DNA of 7,896 nucleotides from Oscillospiraceae bacterium. GTDB lineage: Bacteria; Bacillota; Clostridia; Oscillospirales; Ruminococcaceae. The position numbers were made by a program, and so were the translations under genes. Numbering within the stretch: the stretch's first letter is position 1; each line of letters starts with the position of its first letter. Of the stretch, positions 1 to 4,725 are shown piece by piece. The notes beneath the pieces are model-generated. The model made no database searches. It was given only the letters and a program-made list of their open reading frames with translations, and had not been told where the DNA came from. The stretch is from assembly GCA_016297165.1 (NCBI GenBank), contig JAEDHF010000086.1, positions 1 through 7,896 of the forward strand. Reading direction: 5' to 3'.

Positions 1-41
1 AGACGACTAGTTTAAGACATACCCGCCATGTCCGGCGTCGA
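1..41. repeat. Left copy of 41-bp terminal direct repeat
   Basis: Bases 1-41 are identical to bases 7856-7896. A perfect end overlap of this length is what a k-mer assembler leaves on a circular contig, so the simplest reading is a circle of 7,855 bp. It could also be a true direct repeat or a repeat-induced false closure. The repeat encodes the last residues of the truncated amidase fragment on the minus strand. Confidence 0.95.
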
Positions 42-192
42 TAATGACTACCTGCCTCCGGCTCGCTCCAGCTGACACCGGGGCCGCCTTTCCGTCGCCC
101 TTTACAAGTGCTGAAAGCCCTGCTACTGCAAGGCAACAGCACAGCGTTACCACAACAGGAAGCTTTCCCTTAATCTTTCTCAAAATCTTCAT
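7..192 (-). pseudogene. N-terminal fragment of N-acetylmuramoyl-L-alanine amidase (Amidase_3/CwlD-like)
   Basis: Seen: the reading frame begins MKILRKIKGK, followed by a hydrophobic signal/anchor (about residues 11-26, including CCC), a short linker, and then QVVIIDAGHGG, the opening strand and first zinc-ligand histidine of Amidase_3 enzymes. Four residues later it stops (YVLN then TAG at 7-9). Intact family members continue for roughly 150-200 residues with a glutamate and a second histidine that bind zinc, so this 61-residue product cannot be active. The family cleaves the amide bond between muramic acid and the stem peptide outside the membrane. The ATG at 190-192 is chosen because AAAGGA lies 11 nt upstream on this strand and the signal peptide follows at once; an upstream in-frame ATG would add 30 leader-encoded residues. 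A promoter lies upstream at 273-301. If the contig is circular, the frame ends just inside the junction and a terminator follows at 7787-7815. Confidence 0.75.
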
Positions 193-290
193 AATCCGAC
201 CTGTCCTTTCATATTCGTTTGGCTTGTATGGTAATGAATATGTTGAGAGGGTGGGGATTATGACCTGTGTGTAGTATAACATGTTTTCTG
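193..290 (-). repeat. Leader repeat, copy A (amidase upstream region)
   Basis: This stretch aligns without gaps to 6864-6951 at a constant offset of 6671. I count about 8 mismatches over 88 aligned bases (about 91% identity), with weaker similarity for a few bases beyond. It holds the -10 box, the untranslated leader and the AAAGGA ribosome site. Each copy contains GACCTGT twice, about 65 bp apart (197-203 and 262-268 here). The conservation covers the leader but stops at the start codon, where the two copies diverge. Confidence 0.85.
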
Positions 291-301
291 TGAGTGTTCA
301 A
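273..301 (-). promoter_or_regulatory. Vegetative promoter for the amidase fragment
   Basis: Read on the minus strand: -35 TTGAAC (296-301), 17-bp spacer, -10 TATACT (273-278) preceded by TGT, an extended -10. Both elements are near consensus for the housekeeping sigma factor. Transcription would start near 266 and give a leader of about 75 nt before the ATG at 192. The matching place in the second leader copy keeps the TATACT (6944-6949) but has no recognisable -35. Confidence 0.7.
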
Positions 302-350
302 GTTTTTGCTTTTCAAATTCATCACTCTGCATCAGTGCATATAAATGTCC

Positions 351-379
351 TTGAAAAATATCAGGAATTGTGATATACT
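351..379 (+). promoter_or_regulatory. Vegetative promoter upstream of the RhuM gene
   Basis: -35 TTGAAA (351-356), 17-bp spacer, -10 TATACT (374-379) preceded by TGA, giving an extended -10. The predicted start near 386 leaves about 80 nt of leader before the ATG at 468. It diverges from the amidase promoter at 273-301. No other good promoter is seen before bcp, so this one may also drive bcp by read-through of the two broken genes. Confidence 0.6.
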
Positions 380-467
380 TAAAAGGCAATAATAGTCACT
401 TTATATGTGAAAGCAGACCGATGAAATAGCGGCTGCAATTAGAATAATTTTTTACATGAGGATAAGA

Positions 468-1037
468 ATGAATAATAAAAAGGAAATTTCAATACGATCA
501 AGTGCGGCAGAGTATCTTACATATGTTGCTTCTGTAGGCGATGCTTAAAATAGCGTCGAAATGCGGTATGAGGACGAGAATATATGGCTTACGCAGAAAA
601 TGATGTCAATTCTGTATAATGTCGGAACAAACACAATCAACTATCATATCAGCAAAATTCTAAAGGACAGTGAACTGGAAAAAGATTCAGTTATTCGAAA
701 ATTTCGAATAACTGCCGATGACGGAAAAAGCTATAATACAAACCATTATTCATTAGAAATGATAATAGCCGTAGGCTTCAAAGTCAATTCAGAAAGAGCT
801 GTACAATTCAGAAAATGGGTTAATAAAATTGCTAAAGACTACACAATTAAAGGTTGGATAATGGATGTAGAACGCATAAAGCGCGGAACATATCTAACCG
901 AAAAATACTTCGAGGAACAGCTTGAGCGAATCCGAGAAACACGTGCAAGCGAAAGAAAATTCTATCAGAAAGTTACCGATCTTTATGCAACAGCTATTGA
1001 CTACGATAGAAATTCCGCATTCACAAAAAGCTTATAA
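468..1037 (+). pseudogene. RhuM-family protein, broken by an in-frame stop and 3' truncation
   Basis: Seen: from ATG 468 (GAGGA 5 nt upstream) the frame reads MNNKKEISIRSSAAEYLTYV then ASVGDA and TAA at 546-548. The same frame resumes directly as NSVEMRYEDENIWLTQKMM and continues to 1037. Both halves match the Virulence_RhuM family as I know it (AEYLTFVA...GD, RYEDENIWLTQKMM, AVGFKVNSERAVQFRKW, ATAIDYD). The family has a winged-helix-like N-terminal domain. Its function is unclear: it is named after a Salmonella pathogenicity-island gene and occurs often in gut Bacteroidetes and Clostridia near accessory DNA. The stop fits a CAA to TAA change. The 3' end leaves the family pattern after AIDYDRNSAFTK, where about 120-150 further residues would be expected, and fuses to an unrelated gene. 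ATG 561 has no clear ribosome site, so a restart there is doubtful. Confidence 0.8.
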
Positions 1038-1394
1038 TTGTACTTGTAGTAATTGCGCTTATTGCAGGACTTGTTTTTGCTGCTCCTGCAATAACAGATT
1101 TTATGAACTGGATGGGTAATATCAACGGCTCATATTCAGAACACGAAACAAGCGGCTCAGAGGTAAACTTTTTCGTTGAAGCGGGAAGAAAGCTCAGAAT
1201 ATGCTTATTCCGATGTAAAGGGCGGAGAGCTTGATATTGAGGTTTACAATTCCGACTGGGAAAAGGTTTTTACCGTTGATAACGGTAATGAGCTTATGAC
1301 ATACTTTACCCCGGAAAAGGATGGAGCATACACAGTAAGAGCAGAACTGACCGATTTTACGGGAAGCTTTGACCTTACGGTATATAAAACTTGA
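1025..1394 (+). pseudogene. Headless, frameshifted membrane-anchored protein with a beta-rich (PPC-like) domain
   Basis: Seen: one frame gives KKLIIVLVVIALIAGLVFAA, a clear N-terminal membrane segment lacking its start codon, then a polar stretch to NFFVEAG at 1186. The following sequence makes sense only one frame over, as ESSEYAYSDVKGGELDIEVY and on to GSFDLTVYKT with TGA at 1392-1394. Skipping a single A at 1187 joins the two smoothly. The alternating hydrophobic/polar pattern, the aG turn, the Y.F.P..DG.Y motif and the terminal strand resemble the bacterial pre-peptidase C-terminal (PPC) beta-sandwich; that match is tentative and by eye. The intact protein would be about 120 residues, anchored in the membrane with the domain outside. 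It ends 16 nt before bcp and was probably co-transcribed with it. The start was lost at the fusion with the RhuM remnant around 1023-1030. Confidence 0.65.
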
Positions 1395-1410
1395 TAAAGG
1401 AGAATTAAAA

Positions 1411-1869
1411 ATGCTTGAAACAGGAACAAAAGCCCCGGATTTTACACTTACCGACAAGGAAGGAAATAAGGTTTCTCTCTCGGATTTTCTCGGTAAGAAG
1501 GTAGTTCTCTACTTCTACCCAAAGGACAACACACCCGGCTGTACAAGGCAGGCTTGCGCCTTTGCAGCAGCTTACAATGGCTTTAAGGACAAGAATACCG
1601 TTGTTATCGGAATCAGCAAGGACAGCGCAGAATCCCACAGGAAGTTTGCGGATAAATACAATCTTCCTTTTATTCTTCTTGCAGATACAGAGCTTACTGC
1701 AATCAAGGATTACGACGTATGGCAGGAGAAAAAGCTTTACGGAAAAGTAAGTATGGGAGTTGTACGAAGCACATATATTATAGATGAAAAGGGCGTTGTC
1801 GAAAAGGTTATGCCTAAGGTAAAGCCTGATACAAACGCTGCTGAAATCCTTGAATATCTTGGAAAGTAA
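1411..1869 (+). CDS. bcp: Thioredoxin-dependent thiol peroxidase (BCP/PrxQ)
   Basis: A 152-residue cytoplasmic peroxiredoxin, the usual length for the BCP/PrxQ family, which reduces hydrogen and organic peroxides using thioredoxin. Seen: TKAPDFTLTDKEG at the N-terminus, the active-site segment YFYPKDNTPGCTRQAC with peroxidatic Cys44 and the putative resolving Cys49 five residues later (atypical two-cysteine arrangement), and the conserved Arg119 in VVRSTYIID. ATG 1411 is chosen because AAGGAG sits at 1398-1403, 7 nt upstream; an upstream in-frame start at 1369 would run through the preceding reading frame and add 14 unrelated residues. It follows the beta-domain pseudogene by 16 nt and is followed within 3 nt by a large structured region. 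In an anaerobe it would protect against transient oxygen exposure. It appears intact. Confidence 0.95.
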   Translation: MLETGTKAPDFTLTDKEGNKVSLSDFLGKKVVLYFYPKDNTPGCTRQACAFAAAYNGFKDKNTVVIGISKDSAESHRKFADKYNLPFILLADTELTAIKDYDVWQEKKLYGKVSMGVVRSTYIIDEKGVVEKVMPKVKPDTNAAEILEYLGK

Positions 1870-1871
1870 GC

Positions 1872-1980
1872 AGTGTGTGCCGGGCAACTGTCCGCAGTAC
1901 AGTTATTGTCTCAAAGCCTGAAAATCAGGCTTTGAATTGCCTTAAAAACGCACTTCGTGTGATTTTAAGGCGCACACACT
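1872..1980 (+). ncRNA. Cloverleaf-like structured element downstream of bcp
   Basis: Seen: a closing stem AGTGTGTGC (1872-1880) pairs perfectly with GCACACACT (1972-1980). Inside it are three hairpins in order: AACTGT/ACAGTT (1886-1891/1899-1904); a perfect 11-bp stem TCAAAGCCTGA/TCAGGCTTTGA (1911-1921/1925-1935) with a 3-nt loop; and GCCTTAAAA/TTTTAAGGC (1939-1947/1963-1971) continued by CGCAC/GTGTG with a G-T pair. This makes a four-way junction of about 109 nt. It is not a tRNA: the arms are too long and there is no T-loop or anticodon stem. It begins 3 nt after the bcp stop, so it would form in the bcp 3' untranslated region. It could be a stabilising or processing structure, part of the bcp terminator, a small RNA, or a mobile palindromic DNA element. 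Confidence 0.5.
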
Positions 1981-1998
1981 ACTTGATGTCAAGCTCAT

Positions 1999-2016
1999 TT
2001 CGTCCCAAGGGACGAA
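1999..2016. repeat. Small perfect hairpin
   Basis: TTCGTCCC and GGGACGAA are perfect inverted repeats separated by AA; as RNA this is a 7-bp stem with a 4-nt CAAG loop. It sits between the cloverleaf element and the two long hairpins and leaves almost no unpaired spacer. No T-run follows, so it is not a convincing terminator alone. Confidence 0.6.
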
Positions 2017-2066
2017 CTAAAGTGCAAGGATTTCTTTGATTATTTATAAAAATCCTTGCACTTTAG
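2017..2066. repeat. Perfect 17-bp inverted repeat (long hairpin 1)
   Basis: The arms 2017-2033 (starting CTAAAGTGCAAGG) and 2050-2066 (ending CCTTGCACTTTAG) are perfectly complementary over 17 bases, around a 16-nt A+T-rich loop. It may end bcp transcription or stabilise its 3' end, but neither strand has a strong T-run next to the stem. The next hairpin starts at the very next base. Confidence 0.85.
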
Positions 2067-2114
2067 CAACTTCTGAAAGGCTTTTTTCATTATTTTAAAG
2101 CCTTTCAGAAGTTG
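2067..2114. repeat. Perfect 18-bp inverted repeat (long hairpin 2)
   Basis: The arms 2067-2084 (starting CAACTTCTGAAAGG) and 2097-2114 (ending CCTTTCAGAAGTTG) are perfectly complementary over 18 bases, around a 12-nt A+T-rich loop. It abuts the preceding 17-bp hairpin with no gap, and lies 19 bp before the -35 box of the response-regulator promoter. Together they could insulate the regulator operon from bcp transcription. Confidence 0.85.
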
Positions 2115-2133
2115 ATGAGCAGACATTAAGTAA

Positions 2134-2162
2134 TTGACTAAAGGACTTTTCTATGTTATACT
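2134..2162 (+). promoter_or_regulatory. Vegetative promoter of the response regulator/kinase operon
   Basis: -35 TTGACT (2134-2139), 17-bp spacer, -10 TATACT (2157-2162) with the extended TGT, close to the ideal housekeeping promoter. The start would fall near 2169, about 22 nt before the TTG start codon at 2191. This suggests constitutive expression of the sensor pair. The AAAATGTAAG repeats found before the transporter are not seen here. Confidence 0.75.
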
Positions 2163-2190
2163 TTTTGAAAAAAGACAGGAGAAAAATAGC

Positions 2191-2862
2191 TTGTACAGAA
2201 TTTATATAATCGAGGACGAGGAAGCCATAGCCTCCGCCATAAAAAACAACCTTGAAAAATGGGGCTTTGAGGTTAAATGCGCCGAGGATTTCAGGAGTAT
2301 TACAGAGGAATTTTCCGCCTTTTCTCCCCAGCTTGTACTTATGGATATCGGGCTTCCCTTCTTTAACGGCTTTTACTGGTGCAGCGAAATAAGGCGGCTT
2401 TCTAAGGTTCCCGTAGTTTTCCTTTCCTCCGCCGCCGATAATATGAATATCGTTATGGCTATGAATATGGGCGGCGACGATTTTATTGCGAAGCCCTTCG
2501 ATATATCCGTACTTATGGCGAAAATTCAGGCTGTTCTTCGCCGTACCTACGATTTCGGCGCAGCCCCCGGGCTTATACGGCACAAGGGTGCAATTCTCAA
2601 TATCTCCGACGCTTCCCTTACATATAACAGCGAAAGAATAGATCTTACAAAAAACGAATACCGTATTCTTCTCACTCTTCTTGAAAATAAGGGTAAGGTG
2701 GTAAGCCGTGAGCTTCTTATGGACAGGCTTTGGGAAACGGACAGCTTCGTGGACGAAAACACTCTTTCCGTTAATGTTTCAAGGCTTCGGAAAAAGCTTG
2801 AAGGAGCGGGACTTAACGACTTTATCCGTACAAAATCGGGACTTGGCTATATGGTGGAGTAA
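2191..2862 (+). CDS. OmpR-family response regulator, BceR-type
   Basis: A 223-residue DNA-binding response regulator. Receiver domain, about residues 1-118: acidic pair Glu8/Asp9 in YIIEDEEA, phosphate-accepting Asp52 in LVLMDIGLP, Ser80 in VVFLSS and Lys101 in FIAKPF. The signatures LPFFNGFYWCSEIRRLSKVP and GGDDFIAKPF are typical of BceR regulators paired with peptide-resistance ABC transporters. C-terminal winged helix, about 125-223: LTKNEYRILLTLLENKGKVV, then VNVSRLRKKLE and IRTKSGLGYMV. The start is TTG 2191, with AGGAG 9 nt upstream and the usual short N-terminus before the first strand; an upstream TTG at 2134 is the -35 box of the promoter and cannot be the start. The kinase gene follows after 3 nt. 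The likely target is the transporter promoter at 3855-3922. No damage seen. Confidence 0.92.
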   Translation: MYRIYIIEDEEAIASAIKNNLEKWGFEVKCAEDFRSITEEFSAFSPQLVLMDIGLPFFNGFYWCSEIRRLSKVPVVFLSSAADNMNIVMAMNMGGDDFIAKPFDISVLMAKIQAVLRRTYDFGAAPGLIRHKGAILNISDASLTYNSERIDLTKNEYRILLTLLENKGKVVSRELLMDRLWETDSFVDENTLSVNVSRLRKKLEGAGLNDFIRTKSGLGYMVE

Positions 2863-2865
2863 AAT

Positions 2866-3846
2866 ATGCTTTTATCTTACCTTAAATCACATATAAAGAG
2901 CTTTATCCTGTGGGCGGTTATCTGTCTGATTTTCGGGGTAGTTTTCGCTCTTTATTCCCTACCCCTTTACGCCGTTCTTTACGGGGGAGCAATAAGCTTT
3001 TTCTTTGGTGCAATATTTTTAGCTATCGACTTTTTCCGCTATCGAAAAAGGCGGCTCCTGCTACAGAAAATAGCTTCGGAAATAACCCTTACCGCCGATA
3101 ATCTGCCCCTGCCCAAAACAGGAATAGAGGAGGATTACGACAGACTTGTAAAGCTTCTTTTTCAAAAGCTTAATGCAATAGAAAACGAGAATGCCGCTAA
3201 GCTTTCGGATATGACGGATTACTATACTATGTGGGTGCATCAGATTAAAACGCCTATTGCAGCTATGCAGCTTATTCTCCGTGAGGGAGACAGCCCCCAG
3301 TACAGAGAGCTTACTGAAAATCTAAGGCGCATAGAGCAATACGCCGAAATGGTGCTTTGCTATCTGCGGCTTGGCTCCGACTCTACGGATTTCGTAATAA
3401 AGGAATACTGCCTTGACGATATAATAAGGCAGGCGGTACGAAAGTTTTCGCCCCAGTTTATCCGCAGAAAGCTGAGGCTTATCTATGAGCCTACGAAAAT
3501 GAAGGTAATTACCGATGAAAAGTGGCTTCTTTTTGTAATTGAGCAGGTTATTTCAAATGCAGTTAAATATACTCCCTCGGGGGAAATAGAGATATTCCTT
3601 GAAGAGCCCTTTACCCTTTCCATACGGGATACGGGAATAGGAATTGCCGCCGAGGATTTACCCCGTATCTTCGAAAAGGGCTATACGGGCTGTAACGGAA
3701 GAATCGACAAGAGAGCCAGCGGTATAGGGCTGTATCTCTGCAAGCGTATCTGCCGCAAGCTTGGCCACGATATTACTGCAAAAAGCGGCGAAAAGGGTAC
3801 TGTTATCAGTATAAATCTGGAGCAGACAAAACCTGAAATTGAGTAA
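2866..3846 (+). CDS. Intramembrane-sensing histidine kinase, BceS-type
   Basis: A 326-residue membrane histidine kinase. Two membrane segments (about 13-31 and 34-57) are separated by only a few residues, so there is no external sensor domain: the hallmark of BceS kinases, which are activated by the partner transporter. A linker follows, then the dimerisation/phosphorylation helix with His125 in MWVHQIKTPIAAMQL. The ATPase domain has the N-box around Asn231 (EQVISNAVKYTP), RDTGIGI with Asp255, an F-box (IFEKGYTG) and SGIGLYLCKRI. Length matches the family (about 325-335). GGTGGAG lies 6 nt before ATG 2866, and the gene starts 3 nt after the regulator stop, so both are one transcript. It phosphorylates the regulator just upstream. 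The gene appears intact, but its presumed signalling partner, the permease at 4722-6783, is broken. Confidence 0.92.
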   Translation: MLLSYLKSHIKSFILWAVICLIFGVVFALYSLPLYAVLYGGAISFFFGAIFLAIDFFRYRKRRLLLQKIASEITLTADNLPLPKTGIEEDYDRLVKLLFQKLNAIENENAAKLSDMTDYYTMWVHQIKTPIAAMQLILREGDSPQYRELTENLRRIEQYAEMVLCYLRLGSDSTDFVIKEYCLDDIIRQAVRKFSPQFIRRKLRLIYEPTKMKVITDEKWLLFVIEQVISNAVKYTPSGEIEIFLEEPFTLSIRDTGIGIAAEDLPRIFEKGYTGCNGRIDKRASGIGLYLCKRICRKLGHDITAKSGEKGTVISINLEQTKPEIE

Positions 3847-3854
3847 AGCTTTCA

Positions 3855-3884
3855 AAAATGTAAGATTTTTCGGGAAAATGTAAG
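3855..3884 (+). promoter_or_regulatory. Candidate response-regulator operator: two direct repeats 20 bp apart
   Basis: AAAATGTAAG occurs at 3855-3864 and 3875-3884, a start-to-start distance of 20 bp, about two helical turns. OmpR-family regulators usually bind two head-to-tail half-sites per dimer, though those half-sites are normally about one turn apart. The pair sits about 45-75 bp upstream of the predicted transporter start, where an activator would contact RNA polymerase. I infer it is the BceR-type binding region. Confidence 0.5.
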
Positions 3885-3893
3885 CCATTTGAA

Positions 3894-3950
3894 TGGAATA
3901 CATTTTCCCTTTCTGCTATAATGTCATTGTAAAATCAAAAAGCAGAAAGG
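3894..3950 (+). promoter_or_regulatory. ABC transporter promoter with perfect -10, weak -35 and an overlapping inverted repeat
   Basis: A perfect -10 TATAAT (3917-3922) has only a poor -35 (TGGAAT at 3894-3899, 17-bp spacing), as expected of an activator-dependent promoter. CCTTTCTGCT (3908-3917) and AGCAGAAAGG (3941-3950) form a perfect 10-bp inverted repeat, touching the -10 on one side and the ribosome site (AAAGGA 3946-3951, 9 nt before ATG 3961) on the other. Its left arm lies upstream of the expected start, so it would act in DNA rather than as an RNA hairpin. Confidence 0.6.
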
Positions 3951-3960
3951 ACAGAACATA

Positions 3961-4725
3961 ATGTCATTACTTGAAGTTTCGAACGTAAAAAAGACATATA
4001 CCCAGCGTATAGGCGGAAACAAGGTTGAGGCGCTTAAAAACGTAAGCTTTACCGCCGAAAAGGTCGAATATATCGCCATTATGGGAGAAAGCGGCTCGGG
4101 AAAGACAACCCTTCTCAATATCCTTGCGGCGCTGGATAAGCCCACAGGCGGAAGCGTTATCCTTGACGGAGCCGACCTTTCAAAAATAAAGGAAAAGGAC
4201 GCTGCCGCCTTCAGACGCAGTAACTTAGGCTTCGTTTTTCAGGAATTCAATCTTCTTGATACCCTTACCGTAAGGGATAATATCCTGCTTCCCTTAGTGC
4301 TTGCAGGAGCTGCCTATAAGGAAATGACGGAGCGTATAGAGCCGGTAGCGGTAAAGCTCGGAATAAATGAGCTTCTCGACAAGTATCCCTACGAAATTTC
4401 GGGAGGACAAAAGCAGAGGGCTGCCGCCGCAAGAGCAATAATTACCGACCCGAAAATTCTTCTTGCCGACGAGCCTACGGGAGCATTGGACTCCAAATCC
4501 TCCGACGAGCTTCTTTCCGTTTTTGAAAAGCTGAACAGCGAAGGACAGACCATTCTTATGGTAACCCATTCGGTAAAGGCGGCGAGCCATGCAAACAGAG
4601 TGCTTTTCATAAAGGACGGAGAGGTATATCACCAGCTCTACCGAGGAAACAGCAATAACGAAGAGCTTTATAAGCGAATTTCGGACGCTCTTACTATTAT
4701 AGCTTCGGGAGGTAATGTGAAATGA
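3961..4725 (+). CDS. Bce-type antimicrobial-peptide ABC transporter, ATP-binding subunit
   Basis: A 254-residue ATPase of the MacB/LolD/BceA group, which powers a membrane permease that removes cell-wall-active peptides such as bacitracin-like antibiotics from their lipid targets. The true substrate cannot be told from sequence. Motifs in order: Walker A GESGSGKTT (42-50), Q-loop Gln94 in FVFQEFNLLD, signature SGGQK (147-151), Walker B ILLADEP with Asp170 and catalytic Glu171, D-loop ALD (175-177) and switch His203 in MVTHS. All are intact. The start has AAAGGA 9 nt upstream. The stop overlaps the permease start as ATGA (4722-4725), pointing to translational coupling. It has its own regulated promoter (3855-3922) after the kinase. 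The gene looks functional, but its permease partner is split. Confidence 0.94.
   Translation: MSLLEVSNVKKTYTQRIGGNKVEALKNVSFTAEKVEYIAIMGESGSGKTTLLNILAALDKPTGGSVILDGADLSKIKEKDAAAFRRSNLGFVFQEFNLLDTLTVRDNILLPLVLAGAAYKEMTERIEPVAVKLGINELLDKYPYEISGGQKQRAAAARAIITDPKILLADEPTGALDSKSSDELLSVFEKLNSEGQTILMVTHSVKAASHANRVLFIKDGEVYHQLYRGNSNNEELYKRISDALTIIASGGNVK

Noticed and set aside
1369..1410. Longer bcp starting at 1369
   Set aside because: It would overlap the preceding reading frame, lacks its own ribosome site and adds residues not found in the family; AAGGAG precedes ATG 1411.
1872..1980. tRNA or tRNA-like gene
   Set aside because: Cloverleaf shape only: arm lengths are wrong, and there is no T-loop, anticodon stem of 5 bp or CCA-proximal pattern.
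1999..2114. CRISPR array
   Set aside because: The hairpins differ in sequence from each other; there are no repeated units with spacers.
2134..2190. Upstream TTG start for the response regulator, adding 19 residues
   Set aside because: TTG 2134 is the -35 box of a near-consensus promoter and the transcript would start near 2169; AGGAG before TTG 2191 and the normal receiver N-terminus decide for 2191.
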